From positions 868,001-932,000 of the forward strand of contig NZ_JALGRF010000001.1 of assembly GCF_022815725.1 (NCBI RefSeq): a DNA stretch of 64,000 bases, in the 5' to 3' direction. Made by a program: the position numbers and the translations under genes. Positions within the stretch are counted from its first letter, which is position 1, and each line of letters starts with the position of its first letter. The notes below the pieces were generated by a model. That model did no database searches, was not told the origin of the DNA, and worked only from the letters and a program-made list of their open reading frames with translations. This stretch comes from Streptomyces sp. APSN-46.1. Lineage in GTDB: Bacteria; Actinomycetota; Actinomycetes; Streptomycetales; Streptomycetaceae. Positions 36,287 through 47,018 of the stretch are shown in pieces.

Positions 36287-37056
36287 TTTCCATTGTGGGA
36301 ATGAGCACGATGACGGCGATGACGGCAGCGCGGTGGGTGGAACGCTGGGAGAACCAGCAGCAGCGGTACGCGGTCGACCGCGAGGAGAGATTCACGGTCA
36401 TGGCCGATGTCGTCGAGCAGGTGACTCTCGGCCGGCCCGCCCCGCTGGTCCTCGACCTCGGCAGCGGCCCGGGGGCCCTGGCGTCCCGGCTGGCGGCCCG
36501 CCTGCCGGACGCCGAGGTCGTGGCCGTCGACGCCGACCCCCTCCTGCTCGAACTGGGCAGCTCCCACTACGGACCGGCCCTGCGCTACGTCGAGGCGGTG
36601 ATCGGCGAGCCCGGCTGGATGGACGCGCTCCCCCTGGACCGCCCGATCGACGCGGCCGTCTCGGCGACCGCCCTGCACTACCTGGGCGAGGAGTCCCTGC
36701 GGCGGGTCTACGGGGAACTCGCGGGCCGGCTGAGCCCCGGTGGCGTGCTCGTCAACGGCGACCACATCAGCCCGGACGCGACGCGTGTCTCCGAACTCGC
36801 CCTCCACATCGGACGGCTCCGTACCGAGCGCCACCTGGACACCAGCGAGGACTGGGAGTCCTGGTGGGCGGAGGCGGCCTCCGACCCGGAACTGGCCCCC
36901 CGCCTCACCGGTCACGACCGCGGCCGGCATCCCGAGTGCGAGGGGAACGACCTGACGCTGTCCGGCCATGTCGCGCTCCTGCGCGAGGCGGGATTCACCC
37001 AGGCCGGATCCGTCTGGCAGTTCGGCCACAGCCATGTCGTGGTGGCGGTCCGCTGA
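36283..37056 (+). CDS. Class I SAM-dependent methyltransferase
   Basis: 257 residues. SAM fold: motif I VLDLGSGPGALASRLAARL, acidic strand-2 residue in VVAVDADPLL, motif II/III DAAVSATALHYL and LSPGGVLVNGD. The N-terminus (RWVERWENQQQRYAVDREER) resembles small-molecule methyltransferases. The start may also be the ATG six codons later. It closes a four-gene, fully overlapping operon, so it probably methylates the product (or sulfur) made by the PLP enzymes. Confidence 0.88.
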   Translation: MISIVGMSTMTAMTAARWVERWENQQQRYAVDREERFTVMADVVEQVTLGRPAPLVLDLGSGPGALASRLAARLPDAEVVAVDADPLLLELGSSHYGPALRYVEAVIGEPGWMDALPLDRPIDAAVSATALHYLGEESLRRVYGELAGRLSPGGVLVNGDHISPDATRVSELALHIGRLRTERHLDTSEDWESWWAEAASDPELAPRLTGHDRGRHPECEGNDLTLSGHVALLREAGFTQAGSVWQFGHSHVVVAVR

Positions 37057-37239
37057 CGGGGGGGGTCCGCCGGTCCGGGTCCGGGGCCGGGGTCCGGGGT
37101 CCGGGTCCGCCTCCATTCGACCGCCACGGCGGCCCGCGAGGGCTCTCGGAAAGTGAGACGCGGGGCGTACCCGGCTCTGAGAGGCTTGCGCGTCAGAAGA
37201 TCGCCCCCGAGGACCCCGCAGCTCGTCACAGGAGATTCA

Positions 37240-37863
37240 GTGATCGTGATCCCGCCTCGCCTGGCCCCGTTGCTCCAGCAGTTCGACTTCGCGCGCGAGC
37301 GCCTCGCCGACCGCATGACGGGACCCGTCATGGACAGCGGCGACGGAACGGACACCAAGGTCGGCCCCATGACCGGCGAGGAGTACCTCTGGGAGCCGGT
37401 ACCGGACTGCTGGTCGGTGCGGCGGCGTACGGACGGGCCCGGGCAGCGTGCGACCTTCCTGGCCGGCACGGGCGACTGGGGGCGCGACGCCGCGGCCTAC
37501 CCACACCCCTGGCCGCCGCCGTTCACCACCATCGCGTGGCGCCTGAGTCACCTCAGCGAAATGCTGACCCTGCGCGCCGACCACACGGCCGGCAGCCACG
37601 CGCTGACCCGGGACGACTATCACGTCACCGGGGACGTCACGGAGGCAGTCGCGGCATTCGACGCCGCCGCCACCGCCTGGCGGAAGGCCCTGCTGAGCGT
37701 CGACGACACCGCGCTCGACACCGTGGGGTACTGCACCTACCCGCACGGCGGCGACGCGGACGAACCCTTCATCGACATCGTGTGGTGGGTCAACCAGGAA
37801 CTCCTGCACCACGGAGCCGAGATCGCCCTCCTCCGCGACCTCCACCGCGCCCGACAACGTTGA
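37240..37863 (+). CDS. DinB-superfamily protein
   Basis: 207 residues; the GTG at 37240 sits 6-9 bases after GGAG, better than a start 29 codons upstream. The four-helix DinB bundle is visible: LLQQFDFARERLADRMT, the first His region HPWPPPFTTIAWRLSHLSEML, and NQELLHHGAEIALLRDL at the end (metal-binding His pair). Relatives include mycothiol-dependent maleylpyruvate isomerases and thiol transferases. It lies 180 bases beyond the PLP operon on the same strand; a role in the same pathway is possible but not shown. Confidence 0.82.
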   Translation: MIVIPPRLAPLLQQFDFARERLADRMTGPVMDSGDGTDTKVGPMTGEEYLWEPVPDCWSVRRRTDGPGQRATFLAGTGDWGRDAAAYPHPWPPPFTTIAWRLSHLSEMLTLRADHTAGSHALTRDDYHVTGDVTEAVAAFDAAATAWRKALLSVDDTALDTVGYCTYPHGGDADEPFIDIVWWVNQELLHHGAEIALLRDLHRARQR

Positions 37864-37926
37864 CCCGGCCGGTTCCTGAGGCCCTTCTTACCTCTGCCTT
37901 AAGTGGAACCTAAGGTTCGTGGAGAG

Positions 37927-37960
37927 CGCCCCGGAACGGATGAATGTCCGTTTCGGGGCG
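37927..37960. terminator. Hairpin between DinB and chitinase genes
   Basis: A 14-bp inverted repeat (37927-37940 with 37947-37960) with one mismatch and a 6-base loop. It is GC-rich and has no T-run, as is usual for Streptomyces terminators. It could also be part of the chitinase control region. Confidence 0.55.
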
Positions 37961-38013
37961 GCTAGCGTGCTGCCGCGTACCCAACTCACCGGTAACACAG
38001 AGGCAGGCACTCC

Positions 38014-39504
38014 ATGGGCAGCACAGGCGGGCACCGACGCAAGACGAGCGGCAAGGTCAAGGTTTCCGGGGCGGTCGTGGTGGCGGCGGTGATCGGTGGC
38101 GCGGCCTTCGCGTTCACCGGCACGGCCCAGGCCACGTCCGTGGGAGCCGTGTACACCAAGTCCAGTTCCTGGAGCGGTGGTTACACCGGCCAGTACGTGA
38201 TCAGCAACAACACCGATACGGAGCAGTCCGATTGGACGCTCCAGTTCGACCTGCCCACGGGAACGAAGATCAGTTCCCTGTGGAACGGCACGCACACGGT
38301 GGACGGGCAGCGCGTCACCGTCAAGCCCGCGAACTGGAACAAGGTGCTCGCACCGGGGGCTTCCGTCACCGTCGGCTTCGTGACGAACGGTACCGGGGCT
38401 CTGGGTGACCCCACTCGCTGCCTGATCAACGCGGTGAAGTGCTCGGTCGACCAGAACGCCACGCCCCAGCCGAGCGGGCGCCCCACGAGCAGCCCCACGA
38501 GCAGCCCCACCGGGCGGCCGACCCCGACGGCGACACCGACGGCGACTCCGACTCCGACTCCGACTCCGACGGGATCGACCTCCCCGGCGCCCACCCCGGG
38601 CGGCGGCGGCGCCGGGGCGCGCTTCGCGCCGTACGTCGATACCTCGCTGTACCCCGCCTATGACCTCGTCGACACCGCGACCAGGACCGGGGTGAAGGAG
38701 TTCCACCTCGCCTTCATCACCTCCGGCGGCGGCTGCTCGCCGCTGTGGGGCGGGGTCACGGACCTGGCGAGCGACAAGGTCGCGGCCCAGATCGGCGCGC
38801 TGCGCAAGGCGGGTGGCGATGTACGGGTGTCGTTCGGCGGAGCCGCCGGACGCGAGCTGGCACTCAACTGCGCCGGCGCCGACGAACTGGCCGCCGCCTA
38901 CGGCAAGGTCATCGACCAGTACAAGCTCACCAAGGTCGACTTCGACATCGAGGGCGCCGCCCTGCCGGACACCGCGGCCAACACCCGCCGCGCGCAGGCC
39001 ATCGCCCGGCTGCAGAAGTCCCACCCGGACCTCGACGTGGCGTTCACCCTGCCCGTGATGCCGGAGGGACTGACCCAGCCCGGCGTCGCCCTGCTGGCCG
39101 ATGCCGCGAAGAACGGCGTACGGATCAACGCCGTCAACATCATGGCGATGGACTACGGGCCCGCGTACAGCGCCGACATGGGGCAGTACGCGATCCAGGC
39201 GGCGACCGCGACCCAGGCACAGCTCAAGGGTGTGCTCGGGCTCTCCGACGCGGCCGCCTGGAAGGCCGTGGCCGTCACTCCGATGATCGGTGTCAACGAC
39301 GTGGCGAGCGAGGTCTTCACCGTGTCGGACGCGACGGAGCTCGTGCGGTTCGCGGCGTCGAAGGGGCTCGGCCGACTGGCGATGTGGTCCTCGGCGCGCG
39401 ACAAGCAGTGCGCGGCGGGCGCGGTCAACTACGCCGACGCCACTTGCAGTTCGATCCTCCAGGAGCCGCTGGCCTTCACGAAGGCGTTCGCCGCGTACAA
39501 GTAG
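38014..39504 (+). CDS. Secreted chitinase, CBM2 plus GH18
   Basis: 496 residues. A long signal peptide ends near AQATSV. Residues ~45-145 are a CBM2-type carbohydrate module (WSGGYTGQYVISNNTDT, DWTLQFDLPTGTKISSLWNG, Cys pair). A Ser/Thr/Pro linker of PTSSPT and TPT repeats follows. The catalytic GH18 domain begins near FAPYVDTSLYPAY and has the catalytic DxxDxDxE-type stretch in TKVDFDIEGAAL. Such chitinases (ChiC-like without FnIII) degrade chitin outside the cell and are usually under DasR and carbon control. The operator was not found by eye. Confidence 0.92.
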   Translation: MGSTGGHRRKTSGKVKVSGAVVVAAVIGGAAFAFTGTAQATSVGAVYTKSSSWSGGYTGQYVISNNTDTEQSDWTLQFDLPTGTKISSLWNGTHTVDGQRVTVKPANWNKVLAPGASVTVGFVTNGTGALGDPTRCLINAVKCSVDQNATPQPSGRPTSSPTSSPTGRPTPTATPTATPTPTPTPTGSTSPAPTPGGGGAGARFAPYVDTSLYPAYDLVDTATRTGVKEFHLAFITSGGGCSPLWGGVTDLASDKVAAQIGALRKAGGDVRVSFGGAAGRELALNCAGADELAAAYGKVIDQYKLTKVDFDIEGAALPDTAANTRRAQAIARLQKSHPDLDVAFTLPVMPEGLTQPGVALLADAAKNGVRINAVNIMAMDYGPAYSADMGQYAIQAATATQAQLKGVLGLSDAAAWKAVAVTPMIGVNDVASEVFTVSDATELVRFAASKGLGRLAMWSSARDKQCAAGAVNYADATCSSILQEPLAFTKAFAAYK

Positions 39505-39562
39505 GGACGGGACAGCCGCCCCACCCCTCAGGCCCGGACGCGGCGGGGCACCGGCCCCCGGG

Positions 39563-40207
39563 TCACCCCGGTTCCACCACCAGGTCGGCCCGGGCCCGGC
39601 CCGGTGCGATCAGGCGGGCGTTCGCCTCGTCCGACTGGGTCACCCACTGCCGCGCGTACGTCTCTTCCTTGCCGTGGCGGACATGCCGGGCGACCAGCCG
39701 CCGGACGCGGACCGAGTCGTCGGGCGCGAGGAACCACACCTCGTCGAGGAGCGGCCGTACCGCCGCCCACTCCCCCGCCTCGTACAGCAGGTAGTTGCCC
39801 TCCGTGATCACCAGGGGCACGCCGGGGTCCACCGGGATGCTCCCGGCCACCGGCTCCTCCAGCGACCGGTCGAAGGCGGGCGCGTAGACCATGCCGGATC
39901 CCGGCGTGCGCAGCCGGGTCAGCAGGGCCGCGTAGCCCGCGGCGTCGAAGGTGTCCGGCGCGCCCTTGCGGTCCGCGCGTCCCAGGCGTACCAGCTCGGC
40001 CTGCGCGAGATGGAACCCGTCCATCGGTACGACGACGGCAGCCGGCGCCGACCCCGGCCCCGATCCCGGCCCCGGCCCCAGCGCCTGGGCGAGGCGCGCG
40101 GCCAGGGTCGACTTCCCGGCCCCGGGCGGGCCCGCGATCCCGAGGATCCGCCGGGTGCCCGAATCCGCCAGCGCGCGGGCCCGCCGCTCCAGTTCCATCC
40201 AGTCCAT
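39563..40207 (-). CDS. Uridine-kinase-like P-loop nucleoside kinase
   Basis: 214 residues from ATG 40207. Walker A in LGIAGPPGAGKSTLAARL, then VVPMDGFHLAQ (lid/substrate Asp), DTFDAAGY, PAFDRSLEEPV and VITEGNYLLYE. This is the uridine kinase/pantothenate kinase-like group that includes FrcK-type sugar kinases. A Gly-Pro-Ser repeat (GPGPGSGPGS) is inserted after the Walker A helix. The specific substrate is unknown. It is convergent with the chitinase, 58 bases away. Confidence 0.88.
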   Translation of the reverse strand: MDWMELERRARALADSGTRRILGIAGPPGAGKSTLAARLAQALGPGPGSGPGSAPAAVVVPMDGFHLAQAELVRLGRADRKGAPDTFDAAGYAALLTRLRTPGSGMVYAPAFDRSLEEPVAGSIPVDPGVPLVITEGNYLLYEAGEWAAVRPLLDEVWFLAPDDSVRVRRLVARHVRHGKEETYARQWVTQSDEANARLIAPGRARADLVVEPG

Positions 40208-40256
40208 CCGCCCATCCTGCACGGGGCGGCGGGCGGGGCGGGCGGTGCCCCCGCGC

Positions 40257-40727
40257 TTAGAAGGGCTGGGTGGGCAGGTACTTGCCGTCGAGGGTGATGA
40301 CGGCGCGCTCGCCGCCCTCGGGATCCGCGACCTTCCTGACGTCCAGCCTGAAGTTGATCGCGCTGATGATGCCGTCGCCGCACTGCTCGTGGACCAGGGC
40401 CTTGAGGGTGGTGCCGTAGACCTGGAGCATCTCGTAGAAGCGGTAGATGGTCGGGTCGGTCGGGATGCCGCCGGGTATCGATCCGCGGGTCGGGATGGTC
40501 CGCAGGAGGCGCGTGGCGTCGGCGTCCAGGCCGAGGAGGTCGGCGACGGCGTGCGCGGCGCCGGCCGGGAGCGGGTGCTGGCCCAGCACCGCGGCGGTGA
40601 CGAAGGCGACGGACAGGCCGGCCGCGTCGGCGATCTGCTGCCAGGAGAGGTCCTTGCGCGTCTTGGCCTCGACGGCCGTGACGGCCAGGGCCTGACGGGC
40701 GGAGGGGTCGAACTGGGCGTGGATCAT
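40257..40727 (-). CDS. cynS: Cyanate hydratase (cyanase)
   Basis: 156 residues, the normal length. Cyanase decomposes cyanate with bicarbonate to carbamate, then ammonia and CO2. The N-terminal HTH-like helix bundle is seen ([40 protein letters not shown]). The catalytic C-terminal domain has [11 protein letters not shown] (catalytic Arg and Glu), then [20 protein letters not shown] (quoted in parts). It is directly downstream of the carbonic anhydrase gene (50-base gap) with cynR divergent, the classic cyn layout. Confidence 0.96.
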   Translation of the reverse strand: MIHAQFDPSARQALAVTAVEAKTRKDLSWQQIADAAGLSVAFVTAAVLGQHPLPAGAAHAVADLLGLDADATRLLRTIPTRGSIPGGIPTDPTIYRFYEMLQVYGTTLKALVHEQCGDGIISAINFRLDVRKVADPEGGERAVITLDGKYLPTQPF

Positions 40728-40777
40728 GGTGGGCTTCCTTTGCGCTGGTGCGAGTGCGTGAGGGAGGGGGTGGCGGG

Positions 40778-41362
40778 TCAGGTCAGACCGCGCGGTCCCG
40801 GGGCGATCTGCTCGACCGCGCCGGTGGGGATGTCGTAGACCCAGCCGTGCACGGTGACCGTGCCGGCGGCGAGGGCGCGGGCCACCGCGGGGTGCGTGGC
40901 GAGGTTGGCCAGCTGAGCGGCGACGTTGCGCCGGATCAGGTCGTCGAGCGTGTCGCCGCCGCCTCGGGGGACGTCCGTGTGGCGCAGCCACTGGGCGACG
41001 GCGGGGAGGTCGGCGAGGTCGTGGCCCGCGGCGAGCGCGGTCATGGCGCCGCAGGCGGAGTGCCCGCAGACCACGATGTCGCGGACCCCGAGCACGGCCA
41101 CGGCGTACTCGATGCTGGCCGCGATGCCGTCGCCGCCCGGGACGCGGGCGGGCAGTACGAGGTTGCCCGCGGTCCGGATGACGAACAGCTCGCCCGGCTC
41201 CCGCTGGGTGATCAGCTCGGGTACGACGCGGGCGTCCGAGCAGCCGATGAAGAGCGTCTGGGGCCGGTGGGTGGTCGCGAGGCGGGCGAAGAGGTCCGCC
41301 TTGGCCGGGAACACGTCCTGCTGAAAGTGGGCGACGCCGTCGGCGAGGTCTTGCACGGTCAC
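40778..41362 (-). CDS. cynT: Beta-class carbonic anhydrase
   Basis: 194 residues from GTG 41362, which follows GGGAG. Zinc ligands: Cys-Asp-Arg in [14 protein letters not shown] and His-x-x-Cys in [11 protein letters not shown]. Secondary strands include [11 protein letters not shown] and [12 protein letters not shown]. As CynT it recycles CO2 to bicarbonate for the cyanase reaction. It is transcribed together with cynS and opposite to cynR. Confidence 0.93.
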   Translation of the reverse strand: MTVQDLADGVAHFQQDVFPAKADLFARLATTHRPQTLFIGCSDARVVPELITQREPGELFVIRTAGNLVLPARVPGGDGIAASIEYAVAVLGVRDIVVCGHSACGAMTALAAGHDLADLPAVAQWLRHTDVPRGGGDTLDDLIRRNVAAQLANLATHPAVARALAAGTVTVHGWVYDIPTGAVEQIAPGPRGLT

Positions 41363-41424
41363 TTCACTCCCTTCGGTGGGTGTCGGCCCTGGCCGGGCTG
41401 ACGAGATCCACCATGCATGACCTC

Positions 41425-41479
41425 CATCTATAGTGTCCAAGTCGTAATGAGCATGATCGGCATTGGTGACATCTATAGT
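41425..41479. promoter_or_regulatory. CynR-type direct repeats in the cyn intergenic region
   Basis: CATCTATAGT occurs twice, at 41425-41434 and 41470-41479, 45 bases apart, between the cynTS start (41362) and the cynR start (41487). The inner CTATAG is itself palindromic. The spacing of about four and a half helical turns is typical of two LysR binding sites. Confidence 0.7.
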
Positions 41480-41486
41480 TGCGCCC

Positions 41487-42383
41487 ATGGCTGCTCTGGA
41501 ACTACGTCATCTCCGCTATCTGCTGGCCGTGGCCGAGCACGGCAGTTTCACCCGCGCCGCCGAGGAGCTGCGCGTCTCGCAGCCCACGCTGTCGCAGCAG
41601 GTCAAACAGCTGGAGCGGTCCATGGGAGTGCAGCTCCTGGACCGTACGGGCCGCTCCGTACGGCTCACGGACGCCGGTGCGGCGTACGTCCCCCACGCCC
41701 GCCGCGCCCTGCGGGATCTGGCCGCCGCCGAGCGGGCCGTCCTCGATGTGGCGGACCTTTCCCGGGGCGGTCTGCGCCTGGCCATGACGCCGACCTTCAC
41801 CGCGTACCTGCTGGGCCCGCTGGCCGCCGAACTCCACGCCCTGCACCCCGGAATCACCCTGGACGTCAAGGAGATGGCGCAGGGTCAGCTGGAGTCCGCA
41901 CTGCTCGCCGACGAGGTGGACCTCGGGATCGCCTTCCGGGGCGCGCACCTGCCCGGCGTCGCCGCCACCGACCTGTTCACCGAGACGCTGGGCCTGGTGG
42001 TCGGCAGCGGCCACCCGCACGCCGGCCGTACCGAGCCCCTGCCGGTACGGGAACTCGCGGCGTGCCCGCTCGCGTTGCTCAGCGGGGACTTCGCCACCCG
42101 GGGCCACATCGACACCTACCTCGCGGAGCACGCCGTGGAACCGCCGATCGCGGTGCAGGCGAATTCCATCAGCGCCCTGACCGAGATCGTCCGGCGCACG
42201 GGGCTCGCCACCGTGCTCCCCGACGCCCTCACCCGCGACGACGACCGGTTGCGTCCCGTCCCCCTCGAACCGGCACTCCCCACCCGTACCGTCGCCCTCC
42301 TGCGCCGCGAGAGCACGTACGAGAGCGCCGCCTCCCGCGCTCTCTCCTCGCTCGCGCGGCGCTGGGCGGATCCGGCCGCCTGA
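41487..42383 (+). CDS. cynR: LysR regulator, CynR-like
   Basis: 298 residues; ATG 41487. N-terminal LysR winged helix: ELRHLRYLLAVAEHGSFTRA then LRVSQPTLSQQVKQLE and VQLLDRTGRSVRLT. The effector domain begins with GLRLAMTPTFTAYLLGPL. Position divergent from carbonic anhydrase-cyanase supports CynR, which activates cynTS with cyanate. Two direct repeats lie between the genes. Confidence 0.93.
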   Translation: MAALELRHLRYLLAVAEHGSFTRAAEELRVSQPTLSQQVKQLERSMGVQLLDRTGRSVRLTDAGAAYVPHARRALRDLAAAERAVLDVADLSRGGLRLAMTPTFTAYLLGPLAAELHALHPGITLDVKEMAQGQLESALLADEVDLGIAFRGAHLPGVAATDLFTETLGLVVGSGHPHAGRTEPLPVRELAACPLALLSGDFATRGHIDTYLAEHAVEPPIAVQANSISALTEIVRRTGLATVLPDALTRDDDRLRPVPLEPALPTRTVALLRRESTYESAASRALSSLARRWADPAA

Positions 42384-42490
42384 GGAGGGGCCTCACGGAG
42401 TACGCCGTTCGGGCTGAGCCCCGCCCCGTCTCGGCCGCCCCCGGCCCGGGCTCCGCGCCCGTGCGGGGGCCGGGCACGAGGATGGCCGGC

Positions 42491-42925
42491 ATGGCTGACG
42501 CATTCGTTTCGCGGACCGTCGACGTGACGACGGGGGCCCAGGAGACCGTTCACGATCTGACCGATGTGTGCGTGTCGTTCCTGGGGGAGGTGGCCCAGGG
42601 GCGGGACGGGCTCCTCAATGTGTTCACCCCCCACGCGACGGCCGGTCTGGCCCTGATCGAGACGGGATCCGGCAGCGACGACGACCTCCTGACGGCCCTC
42701 CACTCCCTGTTGCCCGACGACGACCGGTGGCGGCACCGCCACGGCTCGCCCGGCCACGGGCGCGACCACGTCCTGCCCGCCATCGTCCCGCCGCACGCGA
42801 CGCTTCCCGTGATCGGCGGCGCCTTGGAGCTCGGGACCTGGCAGTCCGTCACCCTGGTGGACACCAACCGTGACAACCCCAGGCGCCAGGTCCGCCTGAC
42901 CTTCCTCACCTGCGGACCCGCCTGA
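42491..42925 (+). CDS. yjbQ: UPF0047/YjbQ family protein
   Basis: 144 residues. The family pattern is seen: LLNVFTPHATAGLALIE with the conserved His, LHSLLPDDDRWRHRHGSPGH, HVLPAIVPPHATLPV and VTLVDTNRDNPRRQVRLTFL. YjbQ has weak thiamine-phosphate synthase activity in E. coli; the true role is unclear. It may start at an ATG three codons earlier. It lies 107 bases beyond cynR. Confidence 0.92.
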   Translation: MADAFVSRTVDVTTGAQETVHDLTDVCVSFLGEVAQGRDGLLNVFTPHATAGLALIETGSGSDDDLLTALHSLLPDDDRWRHRHGSPGHGRDHVLPAIVPPHATLPVIGGALELGTWQSVTLVDTNRDNPRRQVRLTFLTCGPA

Positions 42926-43026
42926 GACCGGGGGCCACGTAACCGGCACGCCGCCCGCGCCCCCGCCCGTCGGTGTCCTGTCCCACCGAAGTCTGGTCAC
43001 GTCTCATCGCGGTTTGAGCGAGTACT

Positions 43027-43064
43027 CCCCCCGCACGTGAGTAGGAGTACTCACGTGCGGGGGG
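43027..43064. terminator. Very stable perfect hairpin
   Basis: A 17-bp perfect inverted repeat (43027-43043 with 43048-43064) and a GGAG loop. GTACTC-type extensions lie around it. It comes 100 bases after yjbQ and 23 bases before the lipoprotein start. As a GC stem with no T-run it could be a bidirectional terminator, or a structured leader controlling the lipoprotein gene. Confidence 0.65.
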
Positions 43065-43087
43065 AGGCTTGATCGGAGACTGTGCGC

Positions 43088-43726
43088 ATGAGACGAATCC
43101 CTGCCCTGGCCAGCACGGTTGCCCCCTCCCCTCCGCGCCGCCCGCGGCTCGCCCTCGCAGTAACGGCCCTCGCGGTTCTGGCACTTGCCGCCTGTGGCAC
43201 TGAGAAGACGAATGCCGGCGGAGAGCAGACCAAGCCCGCGGGCGCCGTCGGAGGCCAGCCCGACCCGGCCTTCACGGCGATGCTGGACGACGTCGCGCGG
43301 TCGTGTCCCCCGAGCGCCCCGCCGGAGCCGATGCCGACCGGTCCGGTGATGCCACTGCCGACCGGTGTGGTGGAGATACCGACGGGCGTCGAGCCCATCG
43401 CCCCCACGGCGGGGCCGGAAGTGGAGTTGAACGCTCGCGACCGGTGCGCGAGCAACCTCCATGAAGAGCGCATCGCCCAGGCGCTCTGGGATGTGGTGGA
43501 TCCCACCCCCACCAAGGTCAGGGCGATCCTGAACGACCTCGGCTACGTCGACGAGCGCATCCACGACCTGAAGCAGTCCGGTGCGACCACGCGGTTCTTC
43601 CTCGACCTGCGTGACAAGGGCGGGCGGCTCTGCTTGGAAGGCTCGGCGGCCGGCGAAGAGACCGTCGTCGACAAGTGCGTAGCCCCCACGTCCGGCCCGT
43701 TCACGCCTGGAGAGCGGAAGGAGTGA
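43088..43726 (+). CDS. Lipoprotein of unknown function
   Basis: 212 residues. A lipoprotein signal (RLALAVTALAVLALAACG) has its modified Cys near residue 38. The exported part begins with a flexible Gly/Lys region, has a Pro/Thr/Gly stretch with repeated MPTGP, LPTGV and IPTGV units, and ends with a folded part (RCASNLHEERIAQALWDV, KVRAILNDLGYVDERIHDLK, TTRFFLDLRDKGGRLCLEG) carrying three Cys. A GTG six bases upstream is an alternative start. The ribosome site is poor. No family is known to me. Confidence 0.85.
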   Translation: MRRIPALASTVAPSPPRRPRLALAVTALAVLALAACGTEKTNAGGEQTKPAGAVGGQPDPAFTAMLDDVARSCPPSAPPEPMPTGPVMPLPTGVVEIPTGVEPIAPTAGPEVELNARDRCASNLHEERIAQALWDVVDPTPTKVRAILNDLGYVDERIHDLKQSGATTRFFLDLRDKGGRLCLEGSAAGEETVVDKCVAPTSGPFTPGERKE

Positions 43727-43759
43727 CCGGTGAGGTATGGCCGGGGCGGCAGAATGCCC

Positions 43760-44170
43760 CTAGGCGCAGGACGGGCACAGCCCGCGGTAGGTCACCTCGG
43801 CTTCGGACACCGTGAAGCCGAATCGTTCGTCCGTCGGGAGGTCGGCCAGCGGGTTGCCGGTCGGGTGGACGTCGCGGATGAGTCCGCAGCCGGAACACAC
43901 GAGGTGCTGGTGCGGGAGGTGTCCGTTGGGGTCGTAGCGCTTCGCCCGGCCGTCGGTGGCGACCTCCGCGACCTCACCGAGGGTGACCAGCTCGCCCAGG
44001 GCGTTGTACACGGTGGCCCGGGAGATCTCGGGCAACCGCTCCGCCGCGCGGGCGTGCACCTCGTCGGCCGTGAGGTGCACGTGGTCGCCGTCGAGGACCT
44101 CCGCGACGACACGCCGCTGGGACGTCATCCGCCAGCCACGCCCTCGGAGTCGCTCCAGCAGGTCACTCAT
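43760..44170 (-). CDS. Fur-family repressor (FurA/CatR-like)
   Basis: 136 residues. The winged helix has RMTSQRRVVAEVL, then HVHLTADEVHARAAERLPEIS and RATVYNALGEL. The metal sites are present: HLPHQHLVCSGCG (His and a CxxC), and the C-terminal CPSC pair. Such FurA/CatR proteins repress catalase-peroxidase and release on oxidation. It is divergent from katG with a 409-base gap and a sigma-70-like promoter between. Confidence 0.93.
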   Translation of the reverse strand: MSDLLERLRGRGWRMTSQRRVVAEVLDGDHVHLTADEVHARAAERLPEISRATVYNALGELVTLGEVAEVATDGRAKRYDPNGHLPHQHLVCSGCGLIRDVHPTGNPLADLPTDERFGFTVSEAEVTYRGLCPSCA

Positions 44171-46811
<2,641 letters not shown>

Positions 46812-46819
46812 GCGTGATC

Positions 46820-46859
46820 GATCGCGACTGATCGCGACTGATCGCGACTGATCGCGACG
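46820..46859. repeat. Four tandem copies of a 10-bp unit
   Basis: GATCGCGACT is repeated three times exactly, and a fourth copy differs in its last base (46820-46859). It starts 8 bases after the katG stop. A further GATC occurs just before it. The period of 10 is close to one DNA turn. Confidence 0.9.
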
Positions 46860-46890
46860 TCCAGGTCGGCCCGAACCGGCCGACCTGGAC
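46859..46890. terminator. Terminator of katG
   Basis: A perfect 13-bp inverted repeat (46859-46871 with 46878-46890) with a 6-base loop follows the katG stop by about 48 bases. Such GC-rich stems lacking a U-tract are the usual form of factor-independent terminator in Streptomyces. Confidence 0.8.
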
Positions 46891-47018
46891 GACCCCGCTC
46901 TTCCGGCCGAAGAGCGCGCATCACCCTCAGCGGGTGAGTGCCCCATTGGTGATCATCGACTGTCAGCGGTTGACTGGAACGTGTCGCCCGATCACAGACC
47001 GCACACCGGTGAACCTCG

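Noticed and set aside
37060-37120. Tandem GGTCCGGG-like repeats after the PLP operon, as a regulatory array
   Set aside because: Irregular unit lengths and simple GC-rich composition; no evidence beyond low complexity.
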